In this document: positions 40,401-55,400 of the stretch, piece after piece
Layout of the letters: each line of letters starts with the position of its first letter
Position numbering within the stretch: position 1 is the first letter of the stretch
From: Synchiropus splendidus
Lineage: Eukaryota; Chordata; Actinopteri; Syngnathiformes; Callionymidae
Reading direction: 5' to 3'
DNA length: 64,000 bases
Assembly (NCBI RefSeq): GCF_027744825.2
Contig: NC_071347.1
Coordinates: forward strand, 10,725,501 to 10,789,500
Program-made: the position numbers and the translations under genes
The notes under the pieces: model-generated
Told to the model about the DNA's origin: nothing
What the model saw: the letters and a program-made list of their open reading frames with translations, nothing else
The model's database searches: none

Positions 40401-43400
40401 AGGCGCCCAGAGAAGTGAAAATCTGATCTTATTGTTTCTTTAGTCTTGATCTGCTTTGTCATCAGATTCAGCGCTGGACTGATTAACACAGATTAGTTTG
40501 CAGTCGAAAGCCGAATGTAGGTCAAAACAAAAATCCTACAAACATGGACAAGCATGCTAAAGCTCTTGAAGCATGCACTTTCATGCGGGAGCAGAAAACA
40601 CACCCACACACGCAGCGACAGCTGGTGGCTGGTCACCTGACCCCACGGGTCACATGCCAGGCTGCTGTTCAACAGCTCGTATCGGCGGCCCCTCAATGTC
40701 CACTCGCTGTTGTCGACAATGACAGTCTCTTCAAGCGTGTTGACAACCTGCCGCACTCTTCAACAACAGAGTTTATCGCCATGGAGACAAGTCCCCTCGC
40801 CTTAAGTGATTCCTGATGTGGAGGGTCAGGCTGCTAACAGCTGGTCGAGCTGCTGAAACAAAGCAGAGGTGGAGCGCGAGGTGGGGCCGGACTTCAAAGC
40901 CCAAACATCCAGATGATAAATGACCAGAACGGCGAGTGGAGTTTAACTGTTGAAGAGGAATAAAATCCCTCCAAGTGTGTCGGTCAAACTCCCACTCCGC
41001 TGGTGATCATTAACGGCCGGATTAACACCGAGCTTCAGAAACACCACGATTAAAAAAGACACTAATGAACTGTGGTCAAAGAGGAGCCAACAGGAAATTA
41101 AACAGTGACGTTTACAAAAGTGACTTTTTGACGTCTTACTCTCTGAGCTGCACCTTCCAGTCAGAGGTGGCATATTTTGGATAACCCCACTTGCATGAAG
41201 TCACAAGCTCCGTAGACTTCTGCAAGATGAAAGAGTGGTGACGATTCAGCAGGCGCTTTAGCATGTTTGCCAAGCTCTATTTCAAATAATATAGAACAAA
41301 ACTTGTGGTGTTGCTCCATAGGTCTGTGTATTAGGCAGGTATCCTACGATATGATACGTATCCCCATACAGGAGTGGTGATACGTTACATTGGAATACTG
41401 TAAGTTCAGCAATATATAGTAATAAGAACCATCTTTTTAAGGGGGAAATCAGATAATACAGTTCAATATTATGTGCATGGAAACAAGTTACATGTTAAAT
41501 TTGGCAATGAATGAAACCCTGTTCTCCTGTCGAGTACGAAAAGAAACCATTAATATGAAACACAACAAAAATCCAGCAGTATATCCAAGTATCTATGTAT
41601 TAAATATTGATATAGTCGGCTTAAATTATCAAGACAATATCATACATTCAAGTATCGCGATGTCTCAGCATAAATATCAATACAACATTGATTATTTGTG
41701 TGTCTTTATATTTTCACCCCTATTGCACCAGAAAAATGGCCATTGAGGAATTTATGTTTCGGTTTGGTTTTGCATCAAGAGTCTGAAAACACTAGCTTTT
41801 GAAGTGGTGAACCATTTAACACATTTTCCTCTGAAGCAAAAGCCTGTTAAAACCACTCAGACATAACCTCAGAAACGTATTTACCTATTGTTCTCAGAAT
41901 TCTGTCATGGTTGGCGCAGGTGAACAGACCCAAGTGCTCGATTGCAACTGGCTCACAGTTATAAAACGCTGTTATAAAAGGACAGAAAATTAACTGGTGA
42001 GAGAACCGAGGAACAATCAAAGTTTTTCAAAGAATGCTACAGAAACAGATCTCGAGGGGAACTTTACCGGAGGATGTGGAACAACCATCTGGCAGCACAG
42101 ACTGGAACCCAGGTGTAGAAATCAGTGAGCTTGATCGTCCAACCAGCTCCAGCTGCGCTGCCATGGAGCTAGAGGGAACAAAGGAAAAGGAAAACACAGA
42201 CAAGAAAAATCTAAATAAAAGCACAACAAAACACGGAACATAACAAATTCATTTCTTTTGATATTTAAATGACTCTAATTTATTATTATTGTTTGATTAT
42301 CACTTGCAGCCATAATGTGTTTTGCAATACTTGCTTTTATATATAAATAAAAAAACACAGCTTTTGCTTTTTTAGCGCAATTAAATATTGCGTAAGCTGT
42401 GTGTTTGAATTCTTCTAAAACTGCGAGTGACTTCATGGTTTCTTTTAAGCCAGGAACTTCTGAAGTTACCATGATGGTGAACCATTTGTCCCGGGCTTTG
42501 GCTTACACCCCAGTAGATACTTTGATGAAGCGATTGTCGATATTTTCCGTTTCATGCTGTTTGTGAACTTGTCTGAACTCTGGTCTCCGCAGGTCGGTGA
42601 CCATCATTAATCATTTCAATACAATCGGACCACCTCTTGGCTCTAGTCCCATCAACCCCCCAATCCCGAAACACCCCCACCCACCTTCTACTTCAGAGCT
42701 TTTTAAAGGCTGTTTTTGCTTGGTAGAAATGATGTCGATCTGAGCTTGCGCCAACATGGGACTGATTGCGCCGCAGGGTGCCGATCCCTGGCAAAGAACT
42801 TTTCGCTGCCACCCCCCATTCCTCTTTTTGGGGACAGGCCTGCAGCTGCTGGCACAGCTGGATGCTTCATTCTTCCTCTACTTCCTCTAATCTAGTCCTG
42901 ACACACTCACCCTTTCACCTCTTAAACGCTCCTGCACGTACGCAGAGGAGTCTAGACGTCTTCACTGCCAAGGAAAGCTTTCAGAGTTGGATCTAGTGAG
43001 TCGACCAACATCTGGAGCTAAAGAGGAGTCTCTCATGAAGTGACATGGATATCAACTAATCTTGCTCCTACTCTTTGAGTCATCTTGCTTTACTGGCCAT
43101 TTCAGCTGAAAGGCTGAGTCCTTTTAAATGGTGTTTGTTATCCGCGTACCTGTGAACCATTGCCATCCTCACTGTTACATTTCAGTGGCTTAACTTGTAA
43201 ATATATCACATTGGATGGACAAATGGACCTGAGTTCAACTGTCGAAATGAACTGCAGCTACAACCATGGTGAACAGTTTCCTTGAAGACTTGACAAATAG
43301 GGATGAAGGAAGTGAATAATGAAATTGAAACATTTACAAGGCTCAGCACTTTTCTGGCGGCACTACATGCTTTACTAACTTCTCCCTGTGCTAATGTGCC

Positions 43401-46400
43401 AAACAGCCCTGCTCACCGGTTCCTCCACCCAGCGTGGGGCATTTACAGTTTTTGGTCACGGTGGTGGCGTCAGCATCTGTGCTTTATGGAGAAGCAGGAG
43501 GAGCTGTGTTCCTCTCTTGTTCCGCGTGGATGTTCCTGCGTCTAAAGACGTGTCGCTCTGTGTGAATCAAGCTGCGTTTTATGAAGGTCTGCGAACCACA
43601 AGCTTTTTATTGGAGGAATATTTGGGGGAAATTGAAGATAAGTGCTTCGGCACCCCTCATCCTGGGGACTTCTCTGCGATTAAAATAACCCCAGCTGCTT
43701 TCTGCTGAGTTTTATTGTCAACTCGGGCAGCGTGGTGGTTTTTTGTGTGCTGCTGCCCAGACCTTTTATTGTGCGTGTTTGCAAGAGTCTCGAAAAATCT
43801 GGTTTCTATGTTGTGTTGTTGCTATGTTAGATATTTCTGCGGAGGGTTGCCTTATTGCCATATTTGGACATGCTTGAATTAGATAGGTCAGGGGGCTGCG
43901 AGTCCCGGGTTAATGGCCCATCAGGGAAGGAGATATGTGTTCCATATTTTTTGAGAGCGAGGTGAGTCTTATGGGGGGTGGGTGGGCTTGTTAGGGTGGG
44001 GGATGTGGGATTTCCACAGCTCTGGGTATCCAGGCTAGGCAGAGGCGTGTAGCTAATCCTCTTAGCCCCACTCTAACACGCGGACCCAGACTGCCCTCTC
44101 TTCCCCTCCAGATCAGCCTCCCTCTGAGACAAAAATTTACACTCTTGGATCACTGGCCGCACGGAGAAGTTCATGTTTGCCTGCCACAACACTATTTTTA
44201 CTGAGGGAGGTCACGCACCACGGCATAGTTTCAAGTCTCCAGTGGGTTCGATACTGACACCAGCTCTTGTCCTCTTTGCTTCACATCACACTCATGTAGT
44301 CACTATAGGTATGCTAGTAGATCAGTGTGTCAGCGAAGCTGTAATCTGCTTGGCCGCTGGGCTTCTCTGCGATGGCAGATGGGGCGGATATCCCTAGCAG
44401 CCATCTGGACAGCCTGGCATGGACGAGAGAGATGTGGTCTAGTGCGGAGTGAGATCAGAGGATTACTGTTCGCTGCACCATCCAAATAGCGCAGCTATTT
44501 TTATGGACATGTCAAATAATAAGAGCGCTTCCATGTGACCGGAACGGACACATCCATCATGGCTGGCATGTCATGTTGAAGCCTGATACGAGCCAAAGTC
44601 GTGCACGAGAGCGGCCAGAATAGATCGGCCTCGTGGTTTGACTTCCCCATGATTCACTTCTGATGCTTTGGGTGTTAAGAACTGCTGAAGATACAGACGA
44701 GCATGTAGTCTCAAAAAACATGAGCGCTTAAAAGCATTGATGGCCAGAGTGGCGTCGTATCAAACAAAAGGACACGTCAAATCTGGCCAAGTCATTTTCT
44801 GTCTACAACAAAGACCAGATCTCCTCAAATCCATTTGATATCATGACATATAGGGCTGGGGAAAAATATCAATATTTCAGCCCGGAATGGATTTTTCTCA
44901 CACATTATGACGGTGGCAAGATGCGTTCCCGTTTCCCGATAAACAGTTGGGGAGGTGAGCTCAAGCGTGTCTCCTGCTCAACACAGCTGCTTTTTTTAAG
45001 TTTAATTCTTATGACAAACTTTTATTTTCAAATACCAACTATTGTCAGTTATAATCCAAGAACTCGTTGCTGGATTCACATAGCTGCAGCCAACTGTCAC
45101 AGAGCTGTTTCGTGAACGCACCATGGACTGCATTTATAATATATACAGTATATACATATAAAGTCACTTAGCTACAAAGGCGAGGCAAATGGGAAGCGTG
45201 GCCTGACAAAATGCTCTTTTGTGAGAGTTTCACGCCGGTTATGAGAGATTTGGCAACCCTGAAATGAAACAAAGTAAAATACTCTTTACAAATACACAAA
45301 GACAACCACAGTCACCACTTTGACCAAATGTCTGTGGGAAACCATGATGTTCATTTTTCTTCTTATTCATTTTTAAAGTTTAAATCGAATCGGCACCCAA
45401 GCATCGGGAAAATCTCGAATTGGTCCAAATGCATATCGGCCCAGCCCTACTGACCTATGAAGGTTAGTGTTATACCTTTCAGGCTGTTTTCTCCCTCAAA
45501 TTGGTCTGACAAAGTGATACCAAGAATATTATTGATATTGCTGTGTTCTGTTTGTATACATTTCTATTACCTATCAATGGATTGCCAATAAATGAGCACA
45601 TTGTTTGGCCCATGACTCTGACTCTGTAGCCTCCATGGACGCTGAGATCAGCGCCGATGGCCTGGACTTTCCGACTGCGATAATGACTACATGCAAAAAA
45701 GAGTGGAACAACAGTTAAAGACTCTATTGAAAGGAGGAATAATAAGTAAAGGAAAAAAAACAAGGCTTTTGGCTCTGTGCAACCTACAGTCCAGGGGTGA
45801 ATACCGAGCTAAGAAGACAAACACAAGACATGAGGGGAACAGTGTGTTCAGTGATATGCGAACACTAAAGTCTGTGTGTGTGTGTGGACGGGAGCCTGGG
45901 AGAGAAAACACAGAGGGGAGGAGGACGACGTGGAGGGGTGGAAGAAAGGTATACGTGGACTGTTTGGGGCTTGACTGCACATTTTCTGTCTGGATCTAGC
46001 CAAAACTCGAGTTAACACCATCATAAAAATTATATATATATATATGTATATTCTTGGCACAGCTGTAAAGAGCTTAAGCCTGTAAGGACATGAGACGCAC
46101 TGTAATTACCACCAATCTACCATTCAAGACTGAAAACATGTATTATAGCAGCTGACTTGTTGCAACTCGCAGTGAAGCAGTACAAAGAGTGAGGGGAAAA
46201 GCAAGGTTTGAAACAATTGTGTGGCCACTGTTGTATGATCCGAGAGTGTGTTTGTGCACCCGTGGCTGACCTGCACAACTGGTTTAACCCTGTGTTTTTA
46301 CGGCGCAGACATGAGGTTTGGCTGGACCTTTGTTGATGTAAAGAGGCAGCATCAAGGAGGCAAATGTGTGCAGTGGCACGCTTGAGTTGGCACTTTCATG

Positions 46401-49400
46401 TTCGTGTCTGTCAGCGTTTCTGGTGCCCTCAGTCCAGTTCTCCTCTTGACTTCCTATCAAACCCCTGGAAACTCTGTCGGGCATGTTGGGCTACTTCAGT
46501 TCTTAATGTAACTGCCACAGAAACACGAAACAAAAACATTCCCTGCAATACAGATTAAATAATGGCTTATAAAGATGGCTGCCTCTCTTGCAAGTCCCTG
46601 CCAGAACAGCAGCTCCCATGAGGTGTTCCCAGCCTGCCGGGGTGGTCCATACCTTTTAATAGTGGCCCGCAGGGTAGGAACATTTGCCAAGAATTATTCC
46701 GAGGGGCCAGAGCCAATAATCAAACTCAAGATTGCTGAACATTGGTTATGGTCGTGATGTAATAGTGTCTGAACACAGGTGGCTGTTAAGCCACTGACCA
46801 TGGAACAAAAGACCAGGCCACCTTCCTCCCTCACCGGTGGGGGAAGAACTGTCTCACCCAGCAGTTTAATGTGGACTGCCACATTAAATCGAGCTCCACA
46901 AGACAGACTTTCTTAATCAGCAAAAAAGAGGTCGATCTGTAAGTAGATTTAGTTAATTTTGACTCTTAAATTGATTACAAATAAGTAATTCCTAATCTGG
47001 TTTACAGCGCGGACATTCATCTCCTCCTCTAGTTTATTCTGTCTGTCACAAGCCTCTTTAGCATTTTCAGAGTCTTAAGAAGCGCCGACTCCCTTTGTTT
47101 TTACTGCACCATTCGTGCCTTGCCTAGTCCTCTTATTGATTGAGCCCGCCCAGCACTAGAACCGTTGTGTGTTTCCGTCCTCGGATTCCTTGTTTCTTCT
47201 TCTTATATCACAAAACATGGTGAATTTAAAATTCCTCATAGTTCGATACCAAGCTGGTGACCACAGGTGACAGGGGGAATGTACTGTATATTGAGGGGTT
47301 CTGTGAGAGCCTTTTCTTTTGGCTCAGCTCTTTCTCCACCCAGAAAGCATTCAGGGACAGAGAAGGCAATGTGTAATGGGGGGATGAATCAATGGAATAT
47401 GAGGGTCTTATTTGAACATTACTCATGAAAATATAAGTAACATCCGACTTACGACCGGGATCGGTTTCGACTGACCGGTCGTAACTCAGATTGGACGTAA
47501 GTTGAATGCCATTCAAAATAGGCGACACGAGGGTTATAGGTGCTACTGTAGTGGTAGATCACTGTGTGAGAGTGAGATGCTGGATACTCTGCTGCTGTAA
47601 CTGTCGTACGTGTTGCCGGGCTGCTACGTGCTGCGGTGCCAGACATTGAATAAAAAAATGAGCATCTGCTGGCCGTGGTCGTAAGTACGGGTGGACGAAA
47701 GTTGAGCAGGTTCTAAGTCGGATGTTACTCCTATGTTTTCCCATCTCCGTCTACAAAGGCGCCCCCTAAATCTCAGTGCCCTGATGTCATCCCTCAAAAT
47801 GTTTTATATTGCCTGTTGTTTCATTCCGACTGTTATAGCTGTTGTTTCTGGAAAAAACATACAGAGCTGGTTTGAGTAACGTGGTGCCAGTGGCAGAAAA
47901 ACAGACACCAAATTGTGCATTCTAAAACCGTTCCCATTGTTCCCAAACAGGCCTGAGAACTAATTACAGTGTTCCTCCAAGTCCACTCAACACAAATGCA
48001 ACATTGAATATGCAAATGTTTACTTTGTATTTTAGAGTCATTTCTGCAATGGACCTCGATGTGAGGACAATTGTGAATATGGTCTCCAGTTTTTAAGTGA
48101 CCTGATGCCAACTTGTACTGTGGTTTAGAGTTTAAATTTGTAGGCGCTCAACACAAAACAGGATATAAATAAATGCATAGAAAGTGACTCCATGGCAAGG
48201 TTATATATTTACTATGAAAGGATGATTACTCAGTTGTATATTAAAGGTCCGCACTCAAACTCTCTGGAAAAAGTCTTTTTCTGCACAAGCGACAAACAAA
48301 TGAGACCCCAGGGAAACGCTGGGCTTCAGGTGGGGGCAGCTGTGCTTGAGCAGTGGAGGCAACAGATGGAAGTGCCTTTGTTTACTGTTGGAAGTTTCAG
48401 ACAATGAGATAGTAAATCAGTAAAGCTGAGGTCTGCAGGCTGCTTTTTGTGACCTGGTATCTTGCGTTCTCACAGAGTTTTTTTTGCTTTTTACTCAACC
48501 CTGCCAAATCGCATTTGGACAGCACTTTTATTTTTAGCTGCATTTCTCCTCTGAAAGCAGCTCCAGAAGTAAATATCACGTCCTCCTTGTTCATTGGGCT
48601 GTAATTCACTCCAGAAGGTGTTTACACCACAGAAGAGCGAAGTGAAGACAGCCTCTGTGAGCTGGAACTCTGGCCAGACAACAATGGGACAAGTGTGTGT
48701 GAGTCTGCGTGTGCGAGACTAAAACAATCCATCCTGAGGTCATTTCCTCTGCCTTTCATTAACGTCGGCGCTCACTCGCTCCAGGAAGTGGAAGAGAACC
48801 TTGTTTGATCTGAAGACACAAAAGCACACTCATTTATGAAAAGCTATTTTGGGATTGATCGTTGAAATCAAAACTTTCTGCAAGTCGAACACTGAACATC
48901 ATTCTGTTTCACTATATTATACAACTCTATTTTGTAACTTTTCTGCTTTTTCTATAGTGATATTTTCACAACTATATCATACATTAATTTTATTGGAACA
49001 ATTTTTTAAACTACTTATTGTTCCTACATTTTTTTTCCTATAATTCTTTATTGTAATATCAATGTTTAAAACACGTTGTAAACATCTGAGTTTGAAGCCG
49101 AAAGCTTCAACTCAAAAATAAGAATAAATAAATACAAATAAAATTTAAAAAGCATCGACAAACTTGGTTATTTTATGGTCTTTTACCTTCTTTTATTTTA
49201 CCAGCACTACCCCATGAGGTCTCAGAAATCCTCATAATGGATGCTTAGACGTATCAGCGACCAATGTTAATTTTTAATCCTAAATAAATCTCTGGATTTA
49301 TTTAATCATTGTCTTATCGTTTTTAATTCTGTGTTAATCTTCTAATCATAAATCAACTTTATGGTGTGCTAACAAGCTGTGCTTTACTGCTGGAAAGGTT

Positions 49401-52400
49401 TACCAAACATATATGAGTTTTTCTTTTAAAGTTCCTTCCATTAATAATTACTTATATTAAGAACTTTCTCAAAAATAATACATTTAATTATTAGATTAAA
49501 ATGCAGCCGAATGATTAAAACATGATTCATTTGTAAAGATGGCGTTTGAGAATTTGTCCTAAACAAACCATCTAGAAAAGCTTGCTACTCCCCGTGCAAG
49601 TCAGAATAAACACTCACATACTCACAATGGGATCAAACATATTTTCAGACGTCTCTTCGTGCGCTGCCGTCTGTCATCTTCTGTTTGTGTGATTCGACTC
49701 AGATGTGTGAGTCTCTTGCTGCAGGCCTGCTGCTCTGCACCCAACAATCGATGTCGATGTTTCATCCTCCGCTCTTCCCTCCATCCCCACCGCCCCACCC
49801 CTCACCAGCAGCAGACACGGATGATGCTGCTCTCACTTATTTATTAAACTGACTGCTTCCGCTGAGATGAACCGTCGGAGGACTCCCGCCGTGCTTTGAA
49901 GCAAATGTTTGAGGATCAGAAACGTGTGAAGTCCCTTCACTTTTCTGATTCATGCATTTAAGCTTTGTGTTTGCTAGAAACAACATGAGTGGTTAAAAAT
50001 TGAAACTTCTCATCCTCATTTCAAGTCCCTGCATCAGATGAAGGATGTGTGAAGGTTTGGGTTGAAATACAGAAGGCTTTAAACTTTGTGTTTGCAGTAT
50101 CTTCAATTTTGTTGCTTGAATATTGTGAAACACAGATAAAAAAGGGAAAAGTGTAATTAGGCTTTAACATTATATGCTTAAAATACATTGTTTGATTCTA
50201 TTTTATTTTATTTCATACCCATTTTATTGGGAGATTCTCTAGATAAAGCATAAATGTTAAGTGTTTTTCAGTGCTGAAAAGCTTTTAAAACATGTCAGTA
50301 TGATTTCAATGAACTAGTTAATAATTTCATAATTTCAAAATATATTAATATATTATTTTTTATAGCTAAGGGGGAAGAAAAACAGGTAGAGAAAAAAGAA
50401 TGTGGAGACCTGAAATTTAACAAACAAATGAGTTATGAATTTGTTTTGTGTTTTTGCTGAGACCCAATGAGGGCCAGATAAATGCTGGTGGGACCACGTG
50501 TGACCCCCCAGCCTGTACTTTGCTAACATCTGGTTTGCTCCTCACAATGTTCTGAGCAATCCGTATGTGTTTATACACATTACTGCAATACATGTAGCCA
50601 AGACATTTGGTTCAGTCACGTCGACCGCCAGTACATGTCGCGCCTCATACTGTACCGCCCCCAGGTATGTGGATGTGAAAGCAGGTGTTTCTCAAACATT
50701 CTCCAGTGTCTGACGTATAATTTCTTTTGTTTTTCAAGGTAAATCTCAAGTAAAGCATTTAGCTGTTAGTGCAGACTCAGCCAGTGGGCTCATTTGAACT
50801 TTCATCTTTCAAAAATTATTTTATCTATATAATTAGATATATTTATTGTTTAAAAAAACATTGATTACAGTGAGCTTAATGTGACTGCAGGTGACCGAGG
50901 TCGAAATGAACTTCCTCTCCCTAGTAATAATCTTTTTTTTCCATGTCCCATCGCCATCACGCCCTGAAGATATGATTCAAAACCCAGTCATCTAATTTGA
51001 GGAAAACAATGTCGAACAGAAATGGTTTAGAAGGTGGTCAGATCAGAATACAGTGGTAACTCAGTTCTCGACCACAATCCGTTCCAGACGGCTGTTCGAG
51101 AAGCGATTTGTTCGAAATCTGAATCGATGTTTCCCATGACAATGAATGGAAAAAGAAATAATGCGTTCCAAGCCTTAAAATAGTCTTTTGTAGGAGTGAA
51201 TGTAGAGTGTCTGCTGCAGGTGCGCTGTTCCTCTATGTGTGTGGCCGCTGCATGTGGGAGGGGTTGCCGAGTGAGTGACGTCTCTCCAGAAGTGAAGAGG
51301 TGCCCGGTGCGTGTCCAGCTCTGAATGTGCGCTTCTGTGCAGTTTGGCTGTGACAAAGTCATAAACCAAGTAACGCTCTGTCCCAGACTCGCCTCATCCC
51401 TGTCCCAGCTCCAGCCCACAACAGGACATCAAACCCTGGAGTGTGCGCTCCAGCCTCGGAGGTGTCGAGGAGCACCTCCCCTGTGACACTCTACCACGGT
51501 CCAGAAAGGTTTTACACCTCAATATGAAGAAAAAACAGTCAGTAAATGTAGCTAACGGGACACATCTGCATGCAGAGGCTGCGTTATACACAATAACAAG
51601 GCACTTTGGGTCAGCTGATCGGTCCGCACGTTATGTTTTTCCGGGGCCGTTCGAGTTCTGGATTTTCGTTCAAAATCCGAAGCGAAAAAATCTAAAAATT
51701 TTTGTTCGAACTCCGATTTCTTCCAGGAAGTCCGGGACGTTCGAAAACCGAGGTACCACTGTACTAATATTCTTAGATGAAATGTTCTTAAAATTAAAAC
51801 ATTATTATTTATTACCTTGTAGGACTTTATGTATGTGGCAAACCACTGAAACATTAGCTATTAGCATCAATGCTAATAGTTGAAGAGCCCTGTTCAGAAT
51901 CTAAAGCATTTCTTCACCTCACTGCTGACAATCCTGTGCTGTTTATTAACTGCATGAACTTTGTATTAAAACATTGTATTAAATGTATAGATTTTTTTTA
52001 GTTCAGAGGTGATATAAATGTTTCCTCTGATCCTGGCAGCTCCCTGTCCACCTGCGGCGTCACTTCCTCCGCCACCTGACCGTTCTTGGCCAGTGTCTCG
52101 GCTTTGTGTTCCCTGTCTCCACCATCCTTTCTGTTCTCCACTGACATGTCTCTGCTAGTTTACATTCTGCAGCTCTTCAATCGGGCGAGAAGGAGCGAAC
52201 GCGGGAGCTTAACTGTCCGTGCCAGGAGTGGCCAGCTCCGCCGCCGAGGTGCCAGTGCGAGGAATAGCTGCTGTCTCACACGTAATGGAATTTCCTCGGA
52301 TCAGTGAGAGCTTAGCTGAAGAAGAAAAAAAAGGGATTTCATATTCCTGTGACCATGAGAATATTCTGGGCTGGAGCCCGCACCATTCTGCATGGGCTGG

Positions 52401-55400
52401 CTTTATTGACACAGGAAGCAGTCAACTTTAGGACTCAGCCGAGTCAAATTCCAGGTCCGAGTCCACTTCAGTAGTCAATGAAACCCGAGTGCAGCAGCAG
52501 GATTCACATGCTGAAAGAGAGGGCTAGTTAAGCCCCATGCTGAAGACATCAGAGCAAGCAGCCTGTGGCAGTTTAGCTCCTGGCTGCTCACTTTAAAACA
52601 GGCCTATTAAAAAGCTCCTCCTTCCTTGAGGAACACCAGGACGTAATCAGAACCAGGACTTGGGATGAAACTGCTCACTAAATACTCGCGACCACACTGT
52701 GCTGGTCCTCAGTGCTGGAGTTTATGGGTCCCACCGAGCGGGGGCTTCCTCCCAACAACCCTCTGTTACATGCGGCTCAGATCTGGTGGCAATTTAGATC
52801 TCAGCTCAGCCTGACTTCGGCGCCGTCGGCTACAAGCTCGGGAGTAATGAATCTCACATTTCTGTGTCCTTCAGCTGCTCCTGACTGTCTGATCCCTGTC
52901 CTAAGATATATGACTGTTGCGTAACATCACCCTCCGAGACTTTCTTGCACGTGCGTCCGCTGAGAGCAAAATCATGTTGCCGGTCTGCAAAATCAGTTTT
53001 CTACCTCCTGACCAGTTTTTTGAGCTGCTGGTTCGTTCCTGGTAAACACTGTTTGTGCTGTGATTGGTTCATACTTCGCATGAGCGCCACGTCTAAACTG
53101 GATTCATGGTTCACTGTCACCTTCCCCTGGTGGAGGCGGTCAAGTAGCAGTAGCTGGACAGGTATCTTTGTCTGTTGTGGGGAAGGAAGAGCTGAGCCAA
53201 AAGACAAAGCTCTTGTTGATCTATTGAGACTCAAAAGGGTTCTCAGATCTGAGGCATTGAGAGAAGCCAGTTGTGGTGGCTCGGGCGTCTCATAAGAAGG
53301 TCTCCATGATGCCTTGCCAGTGAGGCAGTTTAGTGGAGGGACCCTGGGTTGACTGAGGACTAGAGATGGCAGGTCTGTTGCTTGTCCTGGAAGCATCTCA
53401 ATGTTGCTCAGAAGGAGAGAGGAAAATCTGGGCCTCTTTCCGTCACACAGCAGATGTCTCTACAAGTGATTGGTGAATGAAATTCCGTGTGGCCGTGTCT
53501 TGATTTTCAGCGCTCAGTAGGTGGCGCTTTTGGTTTAAATATGATGTGAAAGATTATTCAGCAGACAGTGCCAACAATTTGCCTCAGAAACTAAGGACGC
53601 TGTTTCGTGAACCCTCATCCACCCCCAAGTAGTATCTACTTTTCATGTTTAAAAAACTTGAATCTGATTTGTCATTGTATTTTTAGATACTACCTTTGTA
53701 TTTTTATTGCCTTACATGAACCTGTCAGTTCCCTTAACCATTTCCTGTGTCATTTCCACCCCCTGTACTCAATTCATTTACGATTCAGTGACACCCAGGC
53801 CCCTTATGTGAACCCTAGATTAGAATTTCACTCAGTTTTCTGATGGATTTAAGCATCTTTTTAATGCATGTTTTGCAACCTCGGATAAGCTAACATTCGC
53901 CCTGTTATTCAAATCATATCCATACACTTGAGTTGTGCTATTTCTTCCGGCTTCCTTTGAAGCTGTCATGCAGCGGCAACAGTTTTCCGATATTATTATT
54001 TGTGTCACTCCTTTAAGAGACACTTGAAAGAAGGCTTGTTTTTTAACTGCTGCTATGGCTTTTAAGAGGGTCAGCTATTGAATTTCAGGCTCTTGCCTCT
54101 GGTCACGACAGTGGGAGATGGAAGATAAAACAGCAATTAAAGGAATATAAATGTTTCATTGGAGAATAAATAGATTTTGTGTGCAGACTTTATGGAACTG
54201 TGGAGCATGAAAACCCTCCAGTTTATGTGTTTTCCAGATGCCTGCGTGTTGGGTCACGCTGTCGGGGGGGGTGACTCATCCTGCCCTCGTCCATCCGGCG
54301 CAGACCCGCGGGCCAGCAGGGCTCTTGGTCAGGAAACCTCTGGACCTCCCCAGGATGTAGCTGTCAGCTGATCCTCCTGTGGGAGGGGAAGGATGAGAGG
54401 ATGGGAGGCAGAGGAAGTGGAGTCAGCAGGTGTGGTGGGGACAGGACTCCCTGCCTGCCTGCCTGCTGATCCCATTATGAGAGTCCCCCTCTCGCCCACT
54501 TTGTCGGACTCCTCCTGAGCTGTCACAGTTGAAGAGCTGATTCACAGCTGTGGCTACTTTTTAGGAGCAGAACCGAACGGTCTTCAGCTGCACACGTGGC
54601 TCGCATGTGTGGCTGCATTTTTCCACCATCTCCTTATTCCTTTTCAGGCCCAGTTGAACACTGACGGCAGAGTCAAGACCTCACCGTCTATAAATAGCCA
54701 AGGCACTCCGTATAAGTTCCACATGTGCACTCGATCACATCCTGCTGGAGTGGTGTGATACAGCTGTTACCTCCACATGCACTCTTAAAAAATGTGTGAC
54801 GACCCCCTTAAAAAACTCTGGAACCATGAACATTGTGAACAGGCTTTGAACTTGTGAAGCGTTCAGTGACGTCGACAGCATACGGAGCAAATATGATGTC
54901 TGATGCTGATTCCTGGGAGTTCACAGGGTTAACAGAGCAGGGCCCGAAACAGTCTGTTTTCAAGTCTTTGGATCACAGTTTCTGAAATTCAGGTTTCACT
55001 TTAAATAGATGTAATGGATCATTTTTGCTTTCCAAACTGACACTTGAATTTAAGTTGGAATTGAGGTTGATGCTGGGGAAGGAATGGCGTGAAGCAGTGC
55101 TGAGTTGATGAGGTTTCATAAAATGGAGTCCTAATTTTCACGGCTCAGTAGGTGGCGCTCTTGTGTACCAGGAAATATGACAACGAATGAGTTTTTATTT
55201 AATGTCATAATAAGCCAATCATTCCTTCAATGGTTAATAGAAAAGAAAACAATGCCTTTACAGTTATTGTATATAAAATATATTTCATTTAGTTGCTTGT
55301 TGTGCTTTGGAACACATGATCAGTCGCACTGCGGCTTCAGGCAGTACTGTCCTGCTTATCCACTCATCTTGAAGCTACACTCTCTGGCCTTTATTTAGGA

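Noticed and set aside
45687..46000. Overlapping ORFs on both strands in MTSS2 intron 3
   Set aside because: Three frames overlap with similar length and no codon or domain support.
51443..51883. 146-residue ORF and its antisense partner
   Set aside because: They run through and beyond the right end of the pogo-like element and show no transposase motif.
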